Shown: in pieces, positions 1 through 6,532 of the stretch
How positions within the stretch are numbered: the first letter of the stretch is position 1
Layout: each line of letters opens with the position of its first letter
From: J038 sp034437535
Lineage (GTDB): Bacteria; Chloroflexota; Anaerolineae; Aggregatilineales; Phototrophicaceae
Direction of reading: 5' to 3'
Length of the DNA: 9,998 bases
Assembly (NCBI GenBank): GCA_034437535.1
Contig: DAOTTZ010000095.1
Location: forward strand, 1-9,998
Position numbers and translations under genes: made by a program
Notes under the pieces: model-generated
What the model saw: the letters and a program-made list of their open reading frames with translations, nothing else
What the model was told of the DNA's origin: nothing
Databases searched by the model: none

Positions 1-45
1 ATAGGCTTTCCAGTTACGCGGACGGTAAACGGCTTTCTTGCTCAT
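1..45 (-). CDS. IS5-like transposase, N-terminal fragment (runs off window)
   Basis: Reading leftward from an ATG at 45, fifteen codons give MSKKAVYRPRNWKAY before the window ends. A short basic start followed by an R-x-x-NW-x-x-Y pattern is typical of the N-termini of IS5-family DDE transposases, as I remember them. A ribosome binding site (AAGGA on the minus strand, about 7 bases before the ATG) supports a real start. No catalytic residues are visible because the rest lies outside the window. The family call therefore rests on 15 residues and is tentative; another small basic protein is possible. Confidence 0.5.
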   Translation of the reverse strand, partial: MSKKAVYRPRNWKAY

Positions 46-170
46 CGACTTTTCCTTCTTGTCTGCCCTGTGCCCAGTTTACCCGTTTTTCCCTGTTCAT
101 TCAACAACGCCATTCTCTACCCATTGTTCCAATTTGCCAAGTCACTCTTTTCACCCACCTGAGTAGTTAC
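1..170 (-). mobile_element. possible insertion-sequence end (IS5-like)
   Basis: The transposase start at 45 reads away from this end, so the left end of the element should lie between 46 and about 200. On the minus strand the sequence GTAACTACTCAGG (158-170) directly follows the T-run of the heliorhodopsin terminator and resembles the terminal inverted repeats of some insertion sequences. The other end and any target duplication are outside the window, so this boundary is a guess. Bases 46-157 hold the transposase leader and no other gene that I can see. Confidence 0.3.
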
Positions 171-195
171 AAAACATGACGAAGATCATGTTTTT
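171..195 (-). terminator. hairpin terminator after heliorhodopsin
   Basis: A perfect 9-bp inverted repeat (AAAACATGA at 171-179, TCATGTTTT at 186-194) encloses a 6-base loop. It starts 8 bases after the heliorhodopsin stop codon. On the minus strand the stem ends in TTTT, as in an intrinsic terminator. The A/T tracts on both sides mean it could also work on the other strand. The GC content of the stem is low, so its strength is uncertain. Confidence 0.6.
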
Positions 196-202
196 ATGGA
201 GA

Positions 203-1048
203 TCAGCCGCCGGGTTGGAGCGTACCGAAGAAGACCTGCCAGGCCAGCGCAGATTTGGCAACCAGGCTCAACACGATGTATCCATATTCGCCGAAGATAT
301 ATCGCTTCCAGGGGCCGATTTCTTTATACTGCAAGAACTGATTGATGGCAAAGCTATTGAAGAACAAAAATACGACCACAAAGGCCAGATTGACCCAATC
401 TGGGATGGCAATATCAGCGTTACCGATGCCGCCGAAGAAGTAAGCTCCGATTGCAATCCAGGGCACGATGCCAGCCAGGCACCCAAAGATGAAGGGCGTC
501 CAGTGTGTATCTGGCGTGTAGCGGTTCATGCTTTCCATATCATGCCCGAAAAAGTTCATCGCCGCGTTGAGTCCAAGTAGGGTTATCAAAAATAGAATAT
601 CGGTGATGCCGGTAAACACTGCTAGCGCGACGATCATCACCGATGAACTCACCGCGTATTCGTACCAACGGAAGAAGTTCACTTCTTGCTTGATTTGATT
701 GACGTAGTTCTTAAAGAAGGGGCCAGCGATCAAAAAATGAGCGACGGCAGATAAAAGCAAGAAGACCGCGACCAGCGGCGCAATCGGTAGATCGATCACT
801 TCCTGCATATTGGGCATGACCTGTTCGGTAGCAGGGGCATCCGGGTTGAAATCCAGAAATTGCGTGGTTAACGGGATAGAGAAATCTGTACTGAGTACGA
901 CCATCAATAACGATTGTAAAAGGTGGAAGACACCCATTACAACGTTGAAGATACGCAGATTGCGGAAGGTCGATTCGGTCGCGTTTTCGGCTGTTTCGGT
1001 CTGATATTCGATCCCTTGTCGGGCATCTTGGCGGACATTTGAAGTCAT
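203..1048 (-). CDS. heliorhodopsin
   Basis: A 281-residue, seven-helix retinal protein of the heliorhodopsin family, whose known members have the N-terminus inside the cell, the reverse of type-1 rhodopsins. Helices lie at about 32-53, 88-110, 124-146, 150-167, 184-207, 217-240 and 253-276, with the long loop after helix 1 (54-87) that is typical of the family. Helix 3 carries RWYEYAVSSS with the likely Schiff-base counterion E130. Helix 7 carries SLVAKSALAWQ with the retinal lysine K265 and the conserved serine S261 four residues earlier. H42 and H104 fit the family's conserved inner histidines. Helix 6 has the family-like NSFAINQFLQYKE. It is slightly long for the family because of a hydrophilic N-tail. 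The ribosome site before the ATG is weak. The gene is a single unit, divergent from the GlyA-GcvT fusion. Heliorhodopsins are not known as general ion pumps; a sensory or enzyme-regulating role is proposed, and the partner here is unknown. Confidence 0.93.
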   Translation of the reverse strand: MTSNVRQDARQGIEYQTETAENATESTFRNLRIFNVVMGVFHLLQSLLMVVLSTDFSIPLTTQFLDFNPDAPATEQVMPNMQEVIDLPIAPLVAVFLLLSAVAHFLIAGPFFKNYVNQIKQEVNFFRWYEYAVSSSVMIVALAVFTGITDILFLITLLGLNAAMNFFGHDMESMNRYTPDTHWTPFIFGCLAGIVPWIAIGAYFFGGIGNADIAIPDWVNLAFVVVFLFFNSFAINQFLQYKEIGPWKRYIFGEYGYIVLSLVAKSALAWQVFFGTLQPGG

Positions 1049-1152
1049 AAAGGTTCACTTTCATTGATTTACATCTTTTATCAGCATAAACCACGCGGGT
1101 AAGGCCCAACTTGTCAGCGGATAAAAAGCATCTAAAAACAAGGTGATTAGAC

Positions 1153-1161
1153 TGATACAAT
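1153..1161 (+). promoter_or_regulatory. candidate extended -10 promoter of the glyA-gcvT fusion
   Basis: TGATACAAT fits an extended -10 element (TGn followed by TACAAT, one mismatch to TATAAT). The -35 position is A-rich and poor, as is allowed with an extended -10. Transcription would start near 1168, which excludes the ATG at 1160 and leaves a leader of about 30 bases before the ATG at 1199. The 1049-1198 interval also has to hold the heliorhodopsin promoter, for which I see only weak candidates on the minus strand. Confidence 0.35.
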
Positions 1162-1198
1162 GACCCCGCGCATGATGAAGGCAACAGGACAAGACATT

Positions 1199-4100
1199 AT
1201 GGTGACACGCGAGTCGATCAACGATTATCTATTTCACGAGCTTTTAGAAGACCTGGACCCGGATGTAGCGGAATTAGTGCGGCACGAGACCGCGCGGCAA
1301 GCCCGTTACTTGATTATGATTCCGTCGGAAAGCACCGTACCGCAGGCTGTGCGCCAGGTACTCAGTTCTGCTTTTCATAACATCTATGCGGAAGGCTACC
1401 CGCTGGAGTCGAACCGCCATTTGAGCGAAGACGAGATTCTGGATTACAATGCCCGCCTGACGGAATTCCGGCGGCTGGCAGATGACCGTTATTATAAAGG
1501 TGCAGAATACGCCAACATCGTTGAGTCTCTGGCACGGCGGCGAGCGGCAGAAGTCTTCGCGGCGAATGGCCAGACCAGCGACGACCTCTATGTCAACGTC
1601 CAGCCGCTTTCTGGCGCACCGGCCAATAACGCCGTTTACACCGCCCTACTGGACGTAGGGGATACCGTCATGGGGATGGATTTGATCGAAGGCGGTCACC
1701 TGACGCATGGTAGCCCGGTCAACCGGAGTGGTAAATTCTTCAACATCATCAGTTACGGGATCAACCCCACAACCGGCGACATTGATTACGATGCGATGCG
1801 CCAACTGGCGGAAGAACATCAACCCAAGATGATTATCGGCGGGTATAGTAGCTTCCCGTATCAAGCGGATTGGCACAAATACCGTGAGATCGCAGACGCG
1901 GTGGGGGCTTATCTGCTGGCAGATATTGCCCATGTCGCTGGGCTGGTGGCCGCCGGAGCGTATAATAACCCGGTTGGCATCGCGGATGTGGTGACGTTTA
2001 CCACCCACAAGACGCTCAACGGGCCACGCGGCGCGATTATCATCACCCACCGCAAAGACCTGGCGAGCAAAATCGACCGGGGCGTATTCCCTGGTGAACA
2101 AGGCGGCCCACATATCAACCAAATCGCGGCATTGGCAGTCGCGCTGAAGCTGGCGAAGACCGATCAATTCCGGCGGCTTCAGCATCAGACCGTTGATAAT
2201 GCGAAACACCTGTCAGCCAAATTAGCTGACCGGGGGTTGACCATCGCCTACGGCGGCACCGATTCGCACCTACTCAACGTCGATCTCACGCCATTGACGG
2301 GCGAAGACGGCACCAGCTTAAGCGGCGATATAGCGGCCCGGTTGCTTGATCTGGCAGGCATTGTCGCTAACCGGCAAACTATCCCCGGCGATACCAGCCC
2401 GCTGAGGCCCAACGGCGTGCGGCTCGGTACGCCCTGGATCACGCAACGCGGTTTTGGTGAAGCCGAAATCAACAAGTTAGGCGACATCATCGCGGATCTT
2501 CTGCTGGCGGCCCGGCCTTTCGCCTATCATGGCCGGCGGCGTCCGTTGGCGCGGGCCAAGGTACCGTTCGATGTGCTGGCAGATGTGCGCTTGCGGGTGC
2601 GTGACCTGGCCCTGAACGCCGGGATCGACACTGACGCCATCGCAGACGATTACCCGCACTTTAGCTATCTTGATAGCGAAGCGGACGACACCCCGTTAAC
2701 GTTGAAAATCAGCGGAGCGCAAGCCGGGCAATTTTTGCATTACGCGCTGACCAGCGATGTGCTGGCTCTCTCCGTGGAAGAAGCCCACCCGACCGCCTTG
2801 TATCGTCCAGATGGCGAATTGATCACGACCGGTGTCGTGGGCAAAGCGGCGGCAGGTGATTATCGTCTGCACCTCAATGACCGGGGCGGATATGCGGTGG
2901 CGTGGTTGCGGGCTTTGTCGGATAACTTCGTGTTGATCGACGAAGACGATGCATATGCGCGGCTTCCTGGCCCGGTCGATGTGCAGGTTTTGGGTGCCAC
3001 CGAGCATCACAGCATCGACTTACAAGACACACTCGCGCCGGGCAAATCTTATTTCATCGGCATGAACAAGCTGGAACAAACCGGTGAAGCTCTGCCGCGC
3101 TTCGAATGGGCAGAACCAACAGACGAGACGCTCAAGACGACCACGCTCTATGACCTGCATAAGGAATTAGGCGCGAAGACCGTCCCCTTTGCCGGGTACG
3201 ATATGCCCGTCTGGTATAGTTCCGTCAGTGAGGAACATCTGGCGGTACGTAACCACGCAGGCATATTCGACGTAACCCACATGGGATCGTTCGACTTCAA
3301 AGGCCCTGGCGCGGCGGAATTCCTGGATGCGGTGACGACCAATGACGTGATCGGCCTGACCGTTGGCGACTCGCATTATACGTATCTGCTGGATCTGGAC
3401 GGGGTGCCGTTGGACGATTTGATGATCTATCGGTTGGCGGACGATCACTTCCTGGCGGTGGTGAACGCATCCAACAATGATAAAAATTGGGCCTGGCTCC
3501 AGGCGGTGAAGAACAGCGACGTGCAGATCGACACGAAGCACCCGGCACGCAAGCTGGATACAGGCGACTTCACGATGCGAGATCTACGCGACCCGGCACA
3601 TGGTGATGAGCAACGGGTTGATATTGCCCTGCAAGGCCCGGCCAGCCGTGACATCCTGATGGCGATGAAAGCCAGTGAGACAGATCAAGCCGCCATCCAG
3701 GGGTTAAAGTGGGCGGGCGTCATCCGCGTCACGCTCAACGACTTCGATCTCATCATCTCCCGCACCGGGTACACCGGGGAACGCATCGCCTATGAGATCT
3801 TCGTCCACCCGGAACAAGCCCCGGCTCTATTTAAGCAATTGGTCGATCTAGGTGCGACGCCATGTGGGTTAGCCGCCCGCGATAGCCTACGAACAGAGGC
3901 CGGCCTCCCGCTTTATGGGCATGAACTGGCTGGCCCGCTCACACTTGGCCCGTCGGATGCTGGCTTTGGCAATTACGTTAAATTGTGGAAGCCATTCTTC
4001 ATCGGCAAGACGGCTCACATCCAACGGGAGGCCCGGCGCGAAGGTGAGGTAGTACGCTTCCGGCTGGAAAACAAACGCGGGCGGCCACCGCATCAAGGCG

Positions 4101-4348
4101 ATCCGCTGGTAGACGACAAAGGCCGCGTGGTGGGCATCATCACCAGTTGCAGTATCGACAGTGAGGGGTATCAACTGGGGCAGGCTTATGTCAAGCCGGA
4201 TTATCAAAAACGGGGCACCGCCCTGGGCGTCTTCGCCGGGTCGGAGCGAGCCAAGCCGGTTGACTTCGGCCATCTGAAGCTCGGTAAACGGGTGAGTGTG
4301 CCGGAAACAGTGACAATCCTCAGTCGCTTCCCCCGGCGGAAGAAATAA
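1199..4348 (+). CDS. glyA-gcvT: fused serine hydroxymethyltransferase / glycine cleavage T-protein
   Basis: A bifunctional protein of 1049 residues. I chose the ATG at 1199 because AGGA lies 9 bases upstream and a likely -10 box overlaps the alternative ATG at 1160 (which would add 13 residues). Residues 1-475 are PLP-dependent SHMT: PSES with acid/base E44, the SGAPANNAVY cofactor loop (138-147), GGHLTHG (165-171), D242 and H245, Schiff-base K271 in TTHKTLNGPRG, and substrate-carboxylate R408. A 26-residue insertion (69-96) splits the YAEGYP/RYYKGAEY region. Residues 500-581 are a degenerate GcvT-like repeat. Residues 649-1045 are a complete T-protein: ELGAKTVPFAGYDMPV, folate-side LDD (738-740), RTGYTGE (855-861), ARDSLRTEAG (893-902). 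T-protein releases ammonia from aminomethyl-GcvH and forms methylene-THF; SHMT joins that to glycine to give serine. Fusion implies fixed stoichiometry and perhaps local folate transfer. The partner genes gcvH, gcvPA and gcvPB lie about 2-5.5 kb downstream on the other strand. Confidence 0.93.
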   Translation: MVTRESINDYLFHELLEDLDPDVAELVRHETARQARYLIMIPSESTVPQAVRQVLSSAFHNIYAEGYPLESNRHLSEDEILDYNARLTEFRRLADDRYYKGAEYANIVESLARRRAAEVFAANGQTSDDLYVNVQPLSGAPANNAVYTALLDVGDTVMGMDLIEGGHLTHGSPVNRSGKFFNIISYGINPTTGDIDYDAMRQLAEEHQPKMIIGGYSSFPYQADWHKYREIADAVGAYLLADIAHVAGLVAAGAYNNPVGIADVVTFTTHKTLNGPRGAIIITHRKDLASKIDRGVFPGEQGGPHINQIAALAVALKLAKTDQFRRLQHQTVDNAKHLSAKLADRGLTIAYGGTDSHLLNVDLTPLTGEDGTSLSGDIAARLLDLAGIVANRQTIPGDTSPLRPNGVRLGTPWITQRGFGEAEINKLGDIIADLLLAARPFAYHGRRRPLARAKVPFDVLADVRLRVRDLALNAGIDTDAIADDYPHFSYLDSEADDTPLTLKISGAQAGQFLHYALTSDVLALSVEEAHPTALYRPDGELITTGVVGKAAAGDYRLHLNDRGGYAVAWLRALSDNFVLIDEDDAYARLPGPVDVQVLGATEHHSIDLQDTLAPGKSYFIGMNKLEQTGEALPRFEWAEPTDETLKTTTLYDLHKELGAKTVPFAGYDMPVWYSSVSEEHLAVRNHAGIFDVTHMGSFDFKGPGAAEFLDAVTTNDVIGLTVGDSHYTYLLDLDGVPLDDLMIYRLADDHFLAVVNASNNDKNWAWLQAVKNSDVQIDTKHPARKLDTGDFTMRDLRDPAHGDEQRVDIALQGPASRDILMAMKASETDQAAIQGLKWAGVIRVTLNDFDLIISRTGYTGERIAYEIFVHPEQAPALFKQLVDLGATPCGLAARDSLRTEAGLPLYGHELAGPLTLGPSDAGFGNYVKLWKPFFIGKTAHIQREARREGEVVRFRLENKRGRPPHQGDPLVDDKGRVVGIITSCSIDSEGYQLGQAYVKPDYQKRGTALGVFAGSERAKPVDFGHLKLGKRVSVPETVTILSRFPRRKK

Positions 4349-4360
4349 ACTTTAACAGGA

Positions 4361-4385
4361 CGGGCGGGGATTGTATCCCCGCTCG
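4361..4385. terminator. hairpin between convergent genes
   Basis: CGGGCGGGGA (4361-4370) pairs with TCCCCGCTCG (4376-4385) around a 5-base loop: 10 bp with one G-U pair. It sits between the fusion stop (4348) and the stop of the convergent membrane-protein gene (4403), so it could end transcription from both sides. Neither strand has a clean T-run after the stem, so it may act with Rho or only as an RNA 3'-end stabiliser. Confidence 0.45.
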
Positions 4386-4402
4386 ACTTCATCGCACTCA
4401 GT

Positions 4403-5506
4403 TCAATGCTTGAGTTTCTTTGAGACCGGGCGATTGCGGGCGACGACACTCAACACACGACTATGCCGGGCGAATATCACCAGCACATCACCAGCCTGGA
4501 CTTTAAGTTCACGCGCTGGTTGCACCTTTGCCATTTCCCCGCGTGCATAAAGCACAATATCCATCTCTTCTTCACCTTGCAGGTCGCCAACTGTACGGCC
4601 ATCCATAAAACACCCGGCCTCAACCGTGACATTGACCATGCTGTATTCCAGACCACAGATCGTCAATGTCTGCGAGATCTCCACGCCGAGCGCGGCCCCG
4701 GCAAATGCCGGCGCGGCCAGGCTGGACGAACTCATAACGGTCTGTACATTCATGAATTGCTTGATCTGATTCCCGATTTGATCGTCCCACACACGGGCTA
4801 CAATGCGGATCTCCGGCTGAAGCTCACGCGCTTTCATGATGGCTTCCAGGTTGGTATGGTCATCGCCAGTGCAGGCGACAAACGAGAGCGCGTAAGGCAG
4901 GCCAGCCTTCTCCATCGTCGCGTTGGAACGGCCATCGCCGACAATCAAAGGGATATTCAGGCGGTCGAGGGCTTCTTCTACCCCATCATCCGGTTCAAAA
5001 TCAACGACGACAACATCGTAACCCATCTGGGAGAGTTCAATCACGACACGCATCCCCACATGCCCAGCCCCAAACACGATCACATGCTGGCGATAAGTCG
5101 AAGCAATTGCGGCCATCCAAGCATCCTGCCTTTCGGAACGATTTACAAATACACGGATGAAATCTGCCGCACCCCGCGCCGCCAACCAGAGAAAAAAGAC
5201 CGGCATAGCATACCAGAAAGCGATAAGATGCGGTTCATTGGGGAGTGTAAGAGCCGGTGATTCCAGGATCATCATCTGTACCATCATGTACGGACGGTCG
5301 ATGATCGCGACCTGTTCTTCGGGGTAAGCGACCTGGTGCAATTCCCCATAGAGAATGCCCCCGCCCACCGTAACCAGGAATGTGTAAATAATTGGCATCT
5401 TGAACTCATGCCAGATGGCCCAATAATCTCGAATGACGGCCTTAACATATCGTCCGAATGACTGACGGCGTTTGATGTCTTTTGGAATCAGACGCGAATA
5501 AGGCAC
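4403..5506 (-). CDS. two-helix membrane protein with RCK (TrkA-like) NAD-binding domains, no K+ filter
   Basis: 367 residues, GTG start with GGAGG just upstream. A cytoplasmic N-tail is followed by TM1 (37-57) and TM2 (94-116), the layout of a two-helix RCK potassium channel. The RCK_N Rossmann domain (141-260) shows HVIVFGAGHVG (nucleotide loop 146-151), the acidic D169 after strand 2, GDGRS (190-194) and CTGDD (212-216). A TrkA-C-like domain follows (about 275-360). In RCK channels these domains form a gating ring that binds nucleotides or ions. Where the TVGYG selectivity filter should be, between the helices, the sequence reads LESPALTLPNEP, so potassium selectivity cannot be assumed. It may be a channel-derived sensor or a pore of other selectivity. 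It lies 54 bases after the AEC transporter gene on the same strand and may be co-transcribed with it. The domain call is firm; transport function is open. Confidence 0.82.
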   Translation of the reverse strand: MPYSRLIPKDIKRRQSFGRYVKAVIRDYWAIWHEFKMPIIYTFLVTVGGGILYGELHQVAYPEEQVAIIDRPYMMVQMMILESPALTLPNEPHLIAFWYAMPVFFLWLAARGAADFIRVFVNRSERQDAWMAAIASTYRQHVIVFGAGHVGMRVVIELSQMGYDVVVVDFEPDDGVEEALDRLNIPLIVGDGRSNATMEKAGLPYALSFVACTGDDHTNLEAIMKARELQPEIRIVARVWDDQIGNQIKQFMNVQTVMSSSSLAAPAFAGAALGVEISQTLTICGLEYSMVNVTVEAGCFMDGRTVGDLQGEEEMDIVLYARGEMAKVQPARELKVQAGDVLVIFARHSRVLSVVARNRPVSKKLKH

Positions 5507-5510
5507 GGCC

Positions 5511-5515
5511 CCTCC
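5511..5515 (-). promoter_or_regulatory. ribosome binding site deciding a GTG start
   Basis: The minus strand reads GGAGG followed by GGCC and GTG. This strong site, at rather short spacing, supports the GTG at 5506 as the start of the RCK membrane protein. No ATG or TTG lies nearby in frame. Confidence 0.55.
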
Positions 5516-5560
5516 GTGTAAGCATCCTCTACTAACTCCATTCTACCCGCACTGTAACTT

Positions 5561-6469
5561 TTAACGCAACAGCAAGATCAAGAGGGAGAGCGTCAACGGG
5601 CTGATTAGAGTTGAGATCAGAATCAAGCTGAGGGCCAGGTCACGATCCAGATCGAATTCGACCGCAAAGACTAACGTCAGCACGGCAGTGGGCATACTGG
5701 CCTGCAAGATAAAGGCGGTGCGGGCGTCACCTTCCAACAGAAAGACCGACGCCAGTAAGATCGCCAAAAACGGAGCCAGCAAGACCTTCAGGCCGACGCC
5801 GGTAAGGATCAAGCGGGGCCGCGCCAGGTTGCTAAATTGGCTTAGTTGCAAGCCGAGCATCAGCAACATCATGGGGATGGCCGCCTCTGCCAACCGCCCG
5901 ATCGGACGCTCTAACACCAGCGGCAGTTGCCATTCCATCGCCCGTAGCGCAATCGCCGCGATTACAGCATAAACTGCGGGTGTGGTGGCGACATTGCCCA
6001 GTGCTTGAACCGGGGACGAGCGACCGTTCGACGCGACATAAACGCCGAGTGTGTAATTCAGCGTGACATTGGCGACGAAAACAACCGCCGCCCGGCTGAG
6101 GACATTCGGCCCGAAAGCAAAGGCCACCAGCGACAAACCATAATTACCAGCATTCAAGCAGAATGCGGATAGCATCACGTTGGTACGCTGGATGGCATCC
6201 ACCTGTTGAAAGCGCGTGATGGTAAATGCGAGGCTCAGCATGATGATCTGAAAGATCATCGTGGCGGCGTAAAGTTGGAGCAGTTCGCCCCCGCCGACGT
6301 CGCTAGCGTAAAGTGAGAAGAAGACAATACTTGGCGACAACACATAAAAGATCAGCGTGCCGACTGGCTTCGGCGGGACGTTCATCCGCCGGCCAACCCC
6401 ATAGCCAATCAGCGCGATGATGAGGATCGGCGCGATGTTATCGACAAAGATTTGGAGTAAATCCAACAC
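5561..6469 (-). CDS. AEC-family transporter (auxin efflux carrier / malate permease type)
   Basis: 302 residues with about ten hydrophobic helices in two five-helix halves, the usual size and plan of the AEC family (Mem_trans domain). The N-terminus LLQIFVDNIAPILIIALIGYGVG is in two parts a typical first helix and glycine-rich turn. The half-way motif NAGNYGLS (about 107-114) and the second-half ASMPTAVLTLVFAVEFD region match positions conserved in the family. Members export organic acids or other small anionic compounds in a membrane-potential-dependent way; the substrate cannot be told from sequence. The start is GTG at 6469 with no good ribosome site; the TTG right after it is equally possible. 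A terminator separates it from the upstream gcv operon, so it probably has its own promoter. It may share a transcript with the RCK membrane protein downstream. Confidence 0.85.
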   Translation of the reverse strand: MLDLLQIFVDNIAPILIIALIGYGVGRRMNVPPKPVGTLIFYVLSPSIVFFSLYASDVGGGELLQLYAATMIFQIIMLSLAFTITRFQQVDAIQRTNVMLSAFCLNAGNYGLSLVAFAFGPNVLSRAAVVFVANVTLNYTLGVYVASNGRSSPVQALGNVATTPAVYAVIAAIALRAMEWQLPLVLERPIGRLAEAAIPMMLLMLGLQLSQFSNLARPRLILTGVGLKVLLAPFLAILLASVFLLEGDARTAFILQASMPTAVLTLVFAVEFDLDRDLALSLILISTLISPLTLSLLILLLR

Positions 6470-6491
6470 GCGGATGGCTTTCTAAATGAAA

Positions 6492-6520
6492 CAGGCACGG
6501 CGTGGTTATCACCGTGCCTG
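6492..6520 (-). terminator. intrinsic-type terminator of the gcvH-gcvPA-gcvPB operon
   Basis: CAGGCACGG (6492-6500) and CCGTGCCTG (6512-6520) form a perfect 9-bp GC-rich stem with an 11-base loop. It begins about 12 bases after the gcvPB stop. On the minus strand the stem is followed by TTTCATTT, a broken T-run. It ends just before the AEC gene, so the AEC gene is likely a separate unit. Confidence 0.7.
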
Positions 6521-6532
6521 CAAACAGACGAC

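Noticed and set aside
176..580. 134-codon open frame on the plus strand
   Set aside because: Antisense to the 3' part of the heliorhodopsin gene and begins inside its terminator hairpin.
1049..1198. Glycine or other riboswitch, or a shared operator, between heliorhodopsin and the fusion gene
   Set aside because: No aptamer core or convincing dyad is visible; only weak promoter-like elements.
2696..2941. Frameshift or assembly error as the cause of the degenerate GcvT-like repeat
   Set aside because: The reading frame is open throughout, codon use is like that of the neighbours, and the copy is diverged at the protein level, which an assembly duplicate would not be.
4463..5260. 265-codon open frame on the plus strand
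   Set aside because: It lies wholly inside the RCK membrane-protein gene on the other strand, has no family-like motifs, and its composition (many His, Arg, Pro) is that of an antisense shadow.
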